Assembly (NCBI GenBank): GCA_949127645.1
Contig: CASBQM010000439.1
Location: 1-11,975, forward strand
DNA length: 11,975 nucleotides
From: Synechococcales cyanobacterium PMM_0036
GTDB lineage: Bacteria; Cyanobacteriota; Cyanobacteriia; Elainellales; Elainellaceae
Direction: 5' to 3'
The position numbers and the translations under genes were made by a program. The notes beneath the pieces are model-generated. The model was not told the DNA's origin. It was given only the letters and a program-made list of their open reading frames with translations, and ran no database searches. Below, piece after piece: positions 6,442-11,975 of the stretch. Numbering within the stretch: the stretch's first letter is position 1; each line of letters begins with the position of its first letter.

Positions 6442-6528
6442 TGTGCGATCGCTCCTATTCCATCGTTCCCATTTTAGTCATTGCTAGGAGACAGATGGGA
6501 AGATTGACTACATTTAGATCGCGTACAT

Positions 6529-7707
6529 TTAGCGAGAGGAACGGAAGATTAGCAGCGCCGCAGCGCTGAGTCCGAAGAAATTGGGCATCCACGCGCCCAA
6601 GAAAGGAGGAATAAGACCGCGTTGGGCGATCGCGCCGCTGATAAACGCCAGTAGATAATAAGCAAAGATGATAATAATGCTGATGGCGAAGCCTGTCGCT
6701 CTGCCTGTGCGTCTGCTCAGCTTTGCGCCCAATGCTGCCCCTACCAACCCAAAAGAAAGACAAACAAAAGGCAGGGCATATTTTTGTTGAATGCGGACTT
6801 TAAGCTTTTGAATTTTGTCCTCATTGCCCCCCTTCTTTAGCAGCGTCAGATACTCCTGAGCTTGGGCAATGTTCATCTCGTCATAGTCACGGCGCTTGGA
6901 AGCTAAATCTAATGGCTCACGCGGGAGCTGCAACTGCTGATTTTTGAAAGTGACAATGTTGCGATAAGAGCCATCTGCCGCAACGACATAAATCGTGCCA
7001 TCAAAGAAATCCCAGATGTTTTTATCGCCATTCCAGGCGGCTGATTTGGCGCTGACAATTTGGCTCAGACCCTCTTGGGAGAAGTCTAGAATAGTTAGTC
7101 CCTGCATTTTTTGTCCATCAAATCGCTTGGCATAAAACAGCCGAGACATTTGATCGATCGATTCGCCATTGGGCTGCTCAATCTTTTTATACTCTTGATA
7201 TAAAATATTTTGCTCTTGAAAAGACGGTTTTTCCTCATTCAGAGCTTTTTCTAAAATCTGCGTTGCCTGGTAGTTTGCCTTCGGCACAATTAGCTCATTA
7301 AAAGCAAAGGTGAGACCTGTGACAACAAGGCACAGAGCTAACGCAGGCACCAGCATTCTATAGAGGCTAATGCCGCAGGCTTTGAGCGCCGTGAGTTCGC
7401 TATCGCTGGAAAGACGGCTGTATGCCATCAAATTTGCTAGCAGCGTGGACATCGGGAAAGCGTAGACGACAAATTCAGGGAACTTTAGCAAAAACACCTG
7501 AGCGGCGATCGACGCAGCCAGCCCTGATTCTGTCACCTGCCGAATGAGATCAAACAGCGCCCCTACTGAAACCCCCAGAGAGGAGAAAGCCCCCACCCCA
7601 AACAGGAAGGGCAAGATCAGCTCTGTGGCAATGTAGCGATCCATGACCGAAATTCCGGGCAGTCCGCCCCAGGAAAATCGCGGCGTTTTAGAAGAACTCG
7701 CAGTCAT
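6529..7707 (-). CDS. lptF/lptG-like: LptF/LptG family permease of the lipopolysaccharide export ABC transporter
   Basis: A 392-residue YjgP/YjgQ-family protein. With LptB it would extract lipopolysaccharide from the outer leaflet of the inner membrane and pass it to the LptA bridge. Seen: three N-terminal hydrophobic segments (about residues 30-54, 77-97, 117-137), a polar region of about 170 residues (140-309) that fits the periplasmic jellyroll domain, and three C-terminal segments (310-328, 339-359, 372-390). Family signatures include the MDRYIATELILPF start, the YSRLSSDSELTALKACGISLYR coupling region (96-117, slightly paraphrasing the family pattern) and FNELIVPKAN (136-145). E. coli has separate LptF and LptG; cyanobacteria usually have a single gene of this family, so I cannot assign F or G. 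The start ATG (7707-7705) overlaps the lptB stop in an ATGA, showing translational coupling. Confidence 0.93.
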   Translation of the reverse strand: MTASSSKTPRFSWGGLPGISVMDRYIATELILPFLFGVGAFSSLGVSVGALFDLIRQVTESGLAASIAAQVFLLKFPEFVVYAFPMSTLLANLMAYSRLSSDSELTALKACGISLYRMLVPALALCLVVTGLTFAFNELIVPKANYQATQILEKALNEEKPSFQEQNILYQEYKKIEQPNGESIDQMSRLFYAKRFDGQKMQGLTILDFSQEGLSQIVSAKSAAWNGDKNIWDFFDGTIYVVAADGSYRNIVTFKNQQLQLPREPLDLASKRRDYDEMNIAQAQEYLTLLKKGGNEDKIQKLKVRIQQKYALPFVCLSFGLVGAALGAKLSRRTGRATGFAISIIIIFAYYLLAFISGAIAQRGLIPPFLGAWMPNFFGLSAAALLIFRSSR

Positions 7708-8471
7708 AGTCGGAAAGCATCTCCCAGGTAATATTGCCGCACTAAGGGATTCTCGTAGAGTTCGGCAGCGCTACCAGACGCAAGAATTTGCCCATCTCGC
7801 ATGATGTAGCCGCGATCGATAATGGCTAGAGTCTCTCGCACATTGTGATCCGTAACGAGGATACCCATGTGGCGATCGCGCAAGCTAGCAATAATGGTCT
7901 GAATTTCCGCAATGGCGATCGGGTCAATTCCAGCAAACGGCTCATCTAGGAACAGAAACTTAGGACCCTCTACTCCAGAGGCTAAGGCTCGCGCAATCTC
8001 TGTCCGTCGTCGCTCGCCCCCCGAAACCCGCACGGCGATCGTCTTTGCCACCTTCTCTAGCCGAAACTCGTGCAAAAGCTGATGCAGCCGTTTCTCGTAT
8101 TCATGGCGTGGCACGTCCGTTTGCTGCATTACCAGCAGCAGATTATCCCAAACGCTGAGGTTCCGAAAGACACTAGGTTCTTGCGCCAGATAGCTAATCC
8201 CCAGCCTTGCCCGTTCCGACATCGGGAGACTCGTAATCTCCTGGTCATCTAGCCAAACCTTTCCCTGGTCAGGCTTTTCCAGTCCTGTTGCAATATAAAA
8301 AGTGCTAGTTTTACCCGCTCCGTTTGGCCCTAGCAGCCCCACCACTTCCCCTCTCGATACCGAAAGATGAACGCGATTGACTACAACGCGCTTGCCGTAG
8401 GATTTGTGAACGTTCTCCAAAACAATTTTCAAGGGTTTGATCTCTAGGCTAACAACCAATCTTTCCAGCAC
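7704..8471 (-). CDS. lptB: LptB, ATPase of the lipopolysaccharide export ABC transporter
   Basis: A cytoplasmic ABC ATPase that powers lipopolysaccharide extraction by the LptF/G permease. Numbered from the GTG at 8471: Walker A GPNGAGKTS (48-56), Q-loop Gln97 in YLAQEPSVF, signature VSGGERRR (149-156), Walker B FLFLDEP (172-178) followed by the D-loop GIDP, and H-loop His209 in VTDHNVRET. The YLAQEPSVFRNLSVWDN stretch and the C-terminal NPLVRQYYLGDAFRL tail are typical of LptB rather than of other ABC ATPases. The start is uncertain. GTG 8471 gives 255 residues and falls inside a 19-bp tandem repeat. The in-frame TTG at 8432 gives 242 residues beginning (M)KIVLENVHKSYGKR, closer to the family's usual length of about 241 and to cyanobacterial homologues as I remember them. 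It sits between lptA and lptF/G. Confidence 0.93.
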   Translation of the reverse strand: MLERLVVSLEIKPLKIVLENVHKSYGKRVVVNRVHLSVSRGEVVGLLGPNGAGKTSTFYIATGLEKPDQGKVWLDDQEITSLPMSERARLGISYLAQEPSVFRNLSVWDNLLLVMQQTDVPRHEYEKRLHQLLHEFRLEKVAKTIAVRVSGGERRRTEIARALASGVEGPKFLFLDEPFAGIDPIAIAEIQTIIASLRDRHMGILVTDHNVRETLAIIDRGYIMRDGQILASGSAAELYENPLVRQYYLGDAFRL

Positions 8472-8506
8472 TCATCTGACATATCAACACTCATCTGACA
8501 TATCAA
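8469..8506. repeat. 19-bp perfect tandem duplication in the lptA-lptB spacer
   Basis: CACTCATCTGACATATCAA occurs exactly at 8469-8487 and 8488-8506. It takes up most of the 59-bp gap between lptA and lptB, and its left end contains the GTG proposed as one lptB start. Each copy carries an ATG and an AGATGAG purine stretch on the - strand; the ATG at 8475 opens only a short frame (MSAGKIGC, then stop). Confidence 0.92.
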
Positions 8507-8530
8507 ATAGATAGGGCGGACGTTATGCCA

Positions 8531-9100
8531 TTAGGGGCTAATGGGAGTCTTAAACTCAGGTTTGGGGTTAAAGGGTTCTGCCTCAGTTGGAGCGGCGGGA
8601 GTGGGGGTAGGAGACGCATCCTGAACCAAATAGATAGATTCGACCTGCTTGCCGCTATCGGGCAATGCCACAAACCGCCCCTCGTCAATTAGATAGGTGA
8701 TAGTTTCGCCTCGCAAGCTGTTGCCTTCCTGAAGGACATAGACATTGCCCGTCAGAATGATTCGCTTTTCGCGGCTATAGTATTGCGCCTGAACGGAGGT
8801 TGCCTGAATCTGGCGCGCCGGGTAGTTGATTTGCACATTGCCTCGCGCGGTGATTACACCCGTAATGGAGTTGGCTTCTTGTACATCCGATCGCATAGTC
8901 AGAGCTTGACCCGGAGCGATGGTTTCTGCCAGAGCAGGGCGATCAGTCGGAAAGGCGATCGCCCCCATCCAGGCCAACGTCGAGAGAGAAAACATCATCC
9001 ATCCTAGATGCCGTAGCTGGTGGATCTGGTGGCGTAACGGGATGTGGCGTAACGAGATGTGGTGTAGTGAAGTGGAGAGCGATCGAGCGGGACGCTTCAT
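8531..9100 (-). CDS. lptA: LptA-like periplasmic lipopolysaccharide-transport protein (OstA domain)
   Basis: A 189-residue protein from ATG 9100. After an unusual 36-residue N-terminal stretch comes a hydrophobic core MMFSLSTLAWMGAIAF and a PALA-ET signal cleavage site (about residue 58). The mature part is an OstA/LptA beta-jellyroll: ITGVITARGNVQINY, then ATSVQAQYYSREKRIILTGN and GNSLRGETITYLIDEGRF (about residues 78-143). It ends in a Pro/Thr-rich tail. LptA oligomers bridge the periplasm between the LptB/F/G transporter and LptD. Start alternatives: an in-frame TTG at 9136, or the MM pair at 8998/8995, where AGGA lies 6 bases before the second ATG and gives a normal-length signal peptide of about 23 residues. 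The basic, His-rich N-terminal extension (SLRHIPLRH) is encoded by 15-bp repeats and may be untranslated. First gene of the lpt cluster. Confidence 0.88.
   Translation of the reverse strand: MKRPARSLSTSLHHISLRHIPLRHQIHQLRHLGWMMFSLSTLAWMGAIAFPTDRPALAETIAPGQALTMRSDVQEANSITGVITARGNVQINYPARQIQATSVQAQYYSREKRIILTGNVYVLQEGNSLRGETITYLIDEGRFVALPDSGKQVESIYLVQDASPTPTPAAPTEAEPFNPKPEFKTPISP
9029..9073. repeat. 15-bp tandem repeats at the 5' end of lptA
   Basis: GTGGCGTAACGGGAT (9029-9043), GTGGCGTAACGAGAT (9044-9058) and a diverged GTGGTGTAGTGAAGT (9059-9073). If translated from ATG 9100 they give the ISLRH/IPLRH pentapeptide repeat before the signal-peptide core. Confidence 0.85.
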
Positions 9101-9152
9101 ATCCTTACTCAAGTTAAAAACGTGGTTTAGGTTCAATGCTTTAATTCAATAC

Positions 9153-9182
9153 TTTATGAGCAAATAAATCCGTGCGAGTCAA
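9153..9182 (-). promoter_or_regulatory. Sigma70-like promoter candidate for the lptA operon
   Basis: On the - strand TTGACT (9182-9177; 5 of 6 to TTGACA) is followed after 18 bases by CATAAA (9158-9153; 4 of 6 to TATAAT). Transcription would begin near 9146, about 45 bases before ATG 9100 and only about 10 before the TTG at 9136, which favours the ATG or a later start for lptA. Confidence 0.45.
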
Positions 9183-9313
9183 CAAAAATCTGAATTAATA
9201 ATAAGCTTTAACGCAAGTCTTAGAGATTAAGCCGATGCTGAACGATGCAATGAGGAGTTTGTAAAAGCTGGACAAAGCAGCGATTCTGATAGGAGCGACG
9301 CAACTCGCATGGC

Positions 9314-9377
9314 TGATGTTCCCGGCAACTGATGCTCCCAGCGATTAATGTTCCCAACAATTAATGTTCCCGGCAGC
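9314..9377. repeat. Four imperfect 16-bp tandem repeats upstream of lptA
   Basis: Units TGATGTTCCCGGCAAC (9314-9329), TGATGCTCCCAGCGAT (9330-9345), TAATGTTCCCAACAAT (9346-9361) and TAATGTTCCCGGCAGC (9362-9377) share the core ATGYTCCC. A further GTTCCC at about 9408-9413 is off-period. The divergence between copies suggests an older array than the perfect duplications elsewhere. Confidence 0.85.
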
Positions 9378-9576
9378 TGCCCTTCAGGTGTTGCCCCTCA
9401 GCTATTGTTCCCATTTTGCACAAAGATGACCGGATCAGAACAATGAGCCTTAGGTTGATGAATCCGTCAGAATGTTGCCATACGAACTCTGTGCATAAAT
9501 TTAAGCCTCTATCGTGGCACAGGAGTTGTCGCAGTGTCTAGCTGAATCCGAAGAGCGCTCGATCTGGATGGCAAAC

Positions 9577-10008
9577 TTAGCCCCTTGAAGTTTGGGTGAT
9601 TTTAGGCAGAAGCTCAGAAATAGAGCGATCGCCAGAAGTTGGCTGCAAGACCTGTAGGGCGATCGTCCCCACCTGCTCTGGCTCTGTATGTTGTAGCACT
9701 GTCAAAAGCGTCGTACTGCAAGCCACCAGGGAGGTCACATCAATTTCAGCATAATCTGGCTCATAGCGCCGTAGGCGGTTGGTGCCTTCTCCCAAAAGAA
9801 TCATGGCTCCTCGCAAATTTTGGTTGCCCAGATGGTAGAGCGCTACCGCCACCTGCAAAATCCCCTGGTAGAAGGTTTTGTCTGGCTCTACTGCCTCCAT
9901 CCACATTGCCTCCAAGGTGTCATGACAGGCATAAAACTGTTGACTGTTAAATTGTTCTACAGCCAGCCAAAGATCGGCTTCTGGTTCTAAAGGAATAGTT
10001 TCAGGCAT
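9577..10008 (-). CDS. DUF309 domain-containing protein
   Basis: A 143-residue all-helical soluble protein. The FNSQQFYACHDTLEAMWMEA segment (about residues 20-39), FYQGILQVAVALYHLGNQNLRGA (about 46-68) and the LLGEGTNRLRRYEPD that follows match the DUF309 pattern as I know it: Phe-Asn-x-x-x-Phe-Tyr-x-x-His-(E/D)-x-x-E-x-x-W, then FxQG(L/I)xQxAxAxxHxxxGN. The invariant His (29) and Glu/Trp residues are present, suggesting a conserved metal or ligand site, but the family has no established function that I can state. The ATG at 10008 lacks a good Shine-Dalgarno sequence. It lies 13 bp after the DUF58 gene on the same strand, so translation is probably coupled within one transcript. Confidence 0.88.
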   Translation of the reverse strand: MPETIPLEPEADLWLAVEQFNSQQFYACHDTLEAMWMEAVEPDKTFYQGILQVAVALYHLGNQNLRGAMILLGEGTNRLRRYEPDYAEIDVTSLVACSTTLLTVLQHTEPEQVGTIALQVLQPTSGDRSISELLPKITQTSRG

Positions 10009-10021
10009 GGAGTATAGGAAA

Positions 10022-11179
10022 TTATCTTGGGGACAGAGGCGCTTGGAGCTGAACTTGTAAAGCGTCGGGCTGAACGGTAAAACCCAGGAATTCGGTGCCG
10101 CTATTATCAGTGTTATTAAAAGTCAGGGTAACGCGATCGCTCTCCCACAGTAGCCAACGGCTTCCAGACGGTAAGGCACTCAAGCTCTGCACATTAGAAG
10201 TTAACCAAACAAGCGGTAAATGGGTGCCTCGATCGACTGGGCTTTCTCCAGACTGCGCTGCTGCCAGAGCCTCTAAGACGGTCGCCTCGCCCTGAATCTG
10301 CCCTGTGGCTGCCGTCCAAAGGCTCACCTGCACCTGATGCTGACGGGCATAAGAATAGAGCGATGCTGCCGCAACCACGGCTTGCTCAAAGTCTTCAGAC
10401 TGCCATACTGCACCGCTGTCTAACGCAACGACGATCGCCTCTCCACCTGTGTAGGTTTCCAGTTCACGCACCCGCAGCTCACCGTATCGGGCGCTAGTAC
10501 GCCAATGCACCATCCGAATCGAATCTCCCCAGCGGTAGGGACGTAGAGTGCGGGTTAGCCCTTCGGTTGCCGCATGAGTTTGGCGATCGCTTAGCCGCTG
10601 TGTGTTGGGGTCTAGCCCCATAGAGTCAATCAGCGGACACTGGATTAAAGACAAGATGGCAGGATAAACGATCGCCCTGGCTGGCGTGAGGCGATCGCGC
10701 CGACACCAAAACAGTCCCAGCGGCGTAGCGGTTCTGAGCTGAAGAGACTGCCATCGATAAATCCCTCGCCGCTCGGCTGAGATGTCATAACTCCAGCGAT
10801 AGGTCTCGCCTGCTGCAATCTGCTCGATCGCTGTTTTTGTGGGCTGACTTAGCCCGATCGGCAGCATATCCTGCACCAAGATTAGCGTTTTGGAGCGCAA
10901 ACTCCGATTTTTTAGCCAGACCTCAAGAGTGAGGCGATCGCCTACGCTGATCGGAGCAATGGGCGATCGCTTTACGTGAATATCCTTTAGAGAACGTATG
11001 GGTAAGAGGGCGGCGATTGTCAGTAGAGCAAGCATTACGCCGCTAATGACGTAGAGCCACCCTGCCATAGTATTGGTGGCAGCAGCAAAGAAAAATAGGG
11101 CTAGCCCTGCCATTAGCCAGCCGCTATAAGCAGGAGTAACCCAGCGTGTTTCGAGCCATTGGGTAAGGCGGTGAAGCAT
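10022..11179 (-). CDS. DUF58 domain-containing membrane protein
   Basis: A 385-residue protein from ATG 11179. Two adjacent hydrophobic segments (about residues 19-34 and 38-60) anchor it. The following region (about 65-165) looks like the beta-rich part that precedes DUF58. The DUF58 signature lies at about 208-241: EGLTRTLRPYRWGDSIRMVHW then RTSARYGELRVRELE. The next segment, AIVVALDSGAVW, resembles the start of a von Willebrand A-like fold with a degenerate metal site. DUF58 proteins often accompany MoxR AAA ATPases; none is adjacent here. An in-frame TTG at 11317 would add 46 residues of low-complexity sequence, including a translated GATTTTG repeat, so ATG 11179 with the MLHRLTQWLETRWVTP start is preferred. 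First gene of a two-gene unit with the DUF309 gene. The molecular function is not established. Confidence 0.88.
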   Translation of the reverse strand: MLHRLTQWLETRWVTPAYSGWLMAGLALFFFAAATNTMAGWLYVISGVMLALLTIAALLPIRSLKDIHVKRSPIAPISVGDRLTLEVWLKNRSLRSKTLILVQDMLPIGLSQPTKTAIEQIAAGETYRWSYDISAERRGIYRWQSLQLRTATPLGLFWCRRDRLTPARAIVYPAILSLIQCPLIDSMGLDPNTQRLSDRQTHAATEGLTRTLRPYRWGDSIRMVHWRTSARYGELRVRELETYTGGEAIVVALDSGAVWQSEDFEQAVVAAASLYSYARQHQVQVSLWTAATGQIQGEATVLEALAAAQSGESPVDRGTHLPLVWLTSNVQSLSALPSGSRWLLWESDRVTLTFNNTDNSGTEFLGFTVQPDALQVQLQAPLSPR

Positions 11180-11181
11180 TC

Positions 11182-11202
11182 GATTTTGGATTTTGGATTT
11201 TG
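11182..11202. repeat. Heptameric tandem repeat (GATTTTG x3)
   Basis: Three perfect copies of GATTTTG (11182-11188, 11189-11195, 11196-11202) lie immediately upstream of the DUF58 start codon. Short tandemly repeated heptamers (STRRs) of this AT-rich type are a known feature of many filamentous cyanobacterial genomes. They occupy the place where a ribosome-binding site for ATG 11179 would be, and none is visible. Confidence 0.85.
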
Positions 11203-11299
11203 AAAACTGCGACAGCTTGGATGATGGCTTGGATTCAGAGTACCCGTTTGTCTGGAGTTTCGTGAGGTTTCTCTCTGATGAGGCTATCACCAAGCACGT

Positions 11300-11305
11300 T
11301 ATAAT
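11300..11305 (+). promoter_or_regulatory. TATAAT -10 element for the 107-residue protein gene
   Basis: A perfect TATAAT at 11300-11305 lies 40 bases before ATG 11346. The region 17 bases further upstream (around GATGAG) is a poor -35 match, so the promoter may depend on an activator or on a different sigma factor. It stands in the spacer divergent from the DUF58 gene. Confidence 0.45.
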
Positions 11306-11345
11306 TCTTACAGGCAAACCTAGAGCTTGATTGGCGGCTTAATTT

Positions 11346-11669
11346 ATGAATGATCCTTTAGTTCACGCATTTTTTGTGGGACGGGCGATCGCCGAAGCAC
11401 TAGGCGAACAGCTCGAAAACACGCTCACAAACGCCTTAAGTGAGTTGGGAAAGTTTGATGCTGAACAGCGCGAACGGCTGCGCCGATTTACCGACGAGGT
11501 TTTGGAGCGGGCAAACCGAGCTGAAGCGATGTCTAATCAGGGGCAGACCTCAGCGATCGTGCCTACAGGCTCTAAGTCAGAAGATTTACAGGCAATGATC
11601 GACGATCTGCGGGCGGAAATTGCTCACTTACGCGCTGAAGTCCAGCGCTATCGAAATCGCTCTCTGTGA
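11346..11669 (+). CDS. Conserved small cyanobacterial-type helical/coiled-coil protein
   Basis: A 107-residue soluble, charged and probably wholly helical protein. The N-terminal part DPLVHAFFVGRAIAEALGEQ and the following LTNALSELGKFDAEQRERLR are distinctive. A Thr/Ser/Pro-containing linker (about 64-77) is followed by a heptad-like segment, LQAMIDDLRAEIAHLRAEV (about 81-99), predicted as a coiled coil. I associate this sequence type with a conserved cyanobacterial protein of unknown function (possibly Pfam DUF6825; family number from memory and unverified). The overall shape, an amphipathic helix followed by a coiled coil, is reminiscent of phasin-like scaffold proteins, but that is analogy only. 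ATG 11346 is the natural start; no strong Shine-Dalgarno sequence is seen. Confidence 0.8.
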   Translation: MNDPLVHAFFVGRAIAEALGEQLENTLTNALSELGKFDAEQRERLRRFTDEVLERANRAEAMSNQGQTSAIVPTGSKSEDLQAMIDDLRAEIAHLRAEVQRYRNRSL

Positions 11670-11672
11670 TCT

Positions 11673-11720
11673 AAGACTGTAATCTGAGACTATTTAGCTC
11701 AGTCTTGCTCAAGATTATTT
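11673..11720 (+). terminator. Possible intrinsic terminator after the 107-residue protein gene
   Basis: AAGACTG (11673-11679) pairs perfectly with CAGTCTT (11700-11706), with an alternative inner stem CTGAG/CTCAG. The stem is followed by GCTCAAGATTATTTT, whose T-tract is imperfect and starts several bases late. The loop is long (20 bases), so efficiency is doubtful. Confidence 0.3.
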
Positions 11721-11804
11721 TGCTCACGACCCTCTAAAGTGTAGATCGCTAGTTTTTGGCGGCGGTTAGACTAGACCTATTGCCCCTCTCTCAAAAGGCT
11801 GCAA

Positions 11805-11975
11805 GTGACTGTTCCTTTCAATGACTCTGTTCCACCGCCTGAAGAGGATGCACGATCGCCCCAGTTCGACCCGGCTCAGCCCAATTTGGGCAGTAGTCAC
11901 CTGCCGCTTATGCTAGAAGATGATTTACTCTCTGAGGGATTGAGCGATCGCCCTGCCAAGGTTGTGAGGCACACC
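11805..11975 (+). CDS. N-terminal part of an unidentified protein (partial at right edge)
   Basis: A frame opens at GTG 11805, preceded by AAAAGG with a six-base gap, a fair ribosome-binding site, and stays open to the window end (57 codons). The visible residues are (M)TVPFNDSVPPPEEDARSP and onward: acidic, Pro-rich and probably disordered, containing LPLMLEDDLLSEGLSDRP. There is no signal peptide or membrane span in the visible part. I do not recognise the protein; the conserved domains presumably lie beyond the edge. A GCGATCGC octamer inside the frame is typical of the other coding regions here. Confidence 0.55.
   Translation, partial: MTVPFNDSVPPPEEDARSPQFDPAQPNLGSSHLPLMLEDDLLSEGLSDRPAKVVRHT

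Larger units (their letters stand above)
9137..9576. other. 440-bp intergenic region upstream of lptA
   Basis: Apart from the lptA promoter candidate and a four-copy 16-bp repeat, I see no gene, tRNA or clear terminator here. GAGCGCTC (9553-9560) is a perfect 8-bp palindrome near the 3' end of the DUF309 gene but lacks a T-tract, so it is not called a terminator. Confidence 0.5.

Noticed and set aside
6455..6763. A 102-codon - strand frame overlapping the end of lptF/G
   Set aside because: It overlaps the last two membrane segments of lptF/G in another frame, is Arg/Ser-rich and has no recognisable features.
9137..9576. Possible tRNA, small RNA or riboswitch in the long gap upstream of lptA
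   Set aside because: No cloverleaf, T-loop motif or terminator-like hairpin could be recognised. The only structure is a degenerate 16-bp repeat array.
10022..11317. Longer DUF58 start at TTG 11317
   Set aside because: The extra 46 residues are Ser/Lys-rich and partly translate the heptamer repeat. The ATG at 11179 begins just before the membrane anchor, as in the family.

Overview
This window is almost certainly cyanobacterial. At least a dozen copies of the octamer GCGATCGC (HIP1) or its core are spread through the genes. The proteins include a compact LptA-LptB-LptF/G lipopolysaccharide-export set of the cyanobacterial kind, a DUF309/DUF58 pair and a small coiled-coil protein of a type I associate with cyanobacteria. 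A filamentous Leptolyngbya-like genus is a guess from overall flavour, not a demonstrated assignment.

Layout, left to right. The left edge holds the last 33 codons of a tyrosine recombinase that reads like an integron integrase (+ strand). A GC-rich hairpin separates it from a convergent, very large secreted phosphate-scavenging gene on the - strand (about 231-3881). That gene codes for RTX-type repeats, a phytase-like esterase domain split by an inserted glycerophosphodiester phosphodiesterase (GDPD) domain, and a PhoD N-terminal domain. It looks decayed. The PhoD catalytic part is missing, its flanking remnants lie in three different frames at 231-470, and the signal peptide is encoded out of frame just upstream of the usable start. 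A 390-bp spacer with three 16-bp tandem repeats follows, then a rightward isocitrate/isopropylmalate-dehydrogenase-family gene (4208-5278).

The next block (5368-9100) is on the - strand and reads lptA, lptB, lptF/G, then an unrecognised Ser/Asn/Pro-rich, single-membrane-span protein. lptB and lptF/G overlap by 4 bp. A sigma70-like promoter candidate precedes lptA. LptA would bridge the periplasm, LptB is the ATPase and LptF/G the membrane permease that pulls lipopolysaccharide from the inner membrane. The role of the fourth protein is unknown.

A 476-bp gap with four 16-bp tandem repeats follows. Then come a DUF58 protein and a DUF309 protein in one - strand transcription unit. To their right, divergent and on the + strand, are a 107-residue coiled-coil protein with a perfect TATAAT box upstream and the start of an unidentified gene that runs off the right edge.

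No complete mobile element, CRISPR array, rRNA or tRNA gene was found. The most striking general property is the number of short tandem duplications (7-19 bp unit) in intergenic DNA and in low-complexity coding DNA. Together with the frameshifted phosphatase gene they suggest an actively slipping, locally decaying region. I did not find a convincing new multi-gene system. The best leads are the broken multidomain phosphatase and the Ser/Asn/Pro-rich protein attached to the lipopolysaccharide-export cluster.
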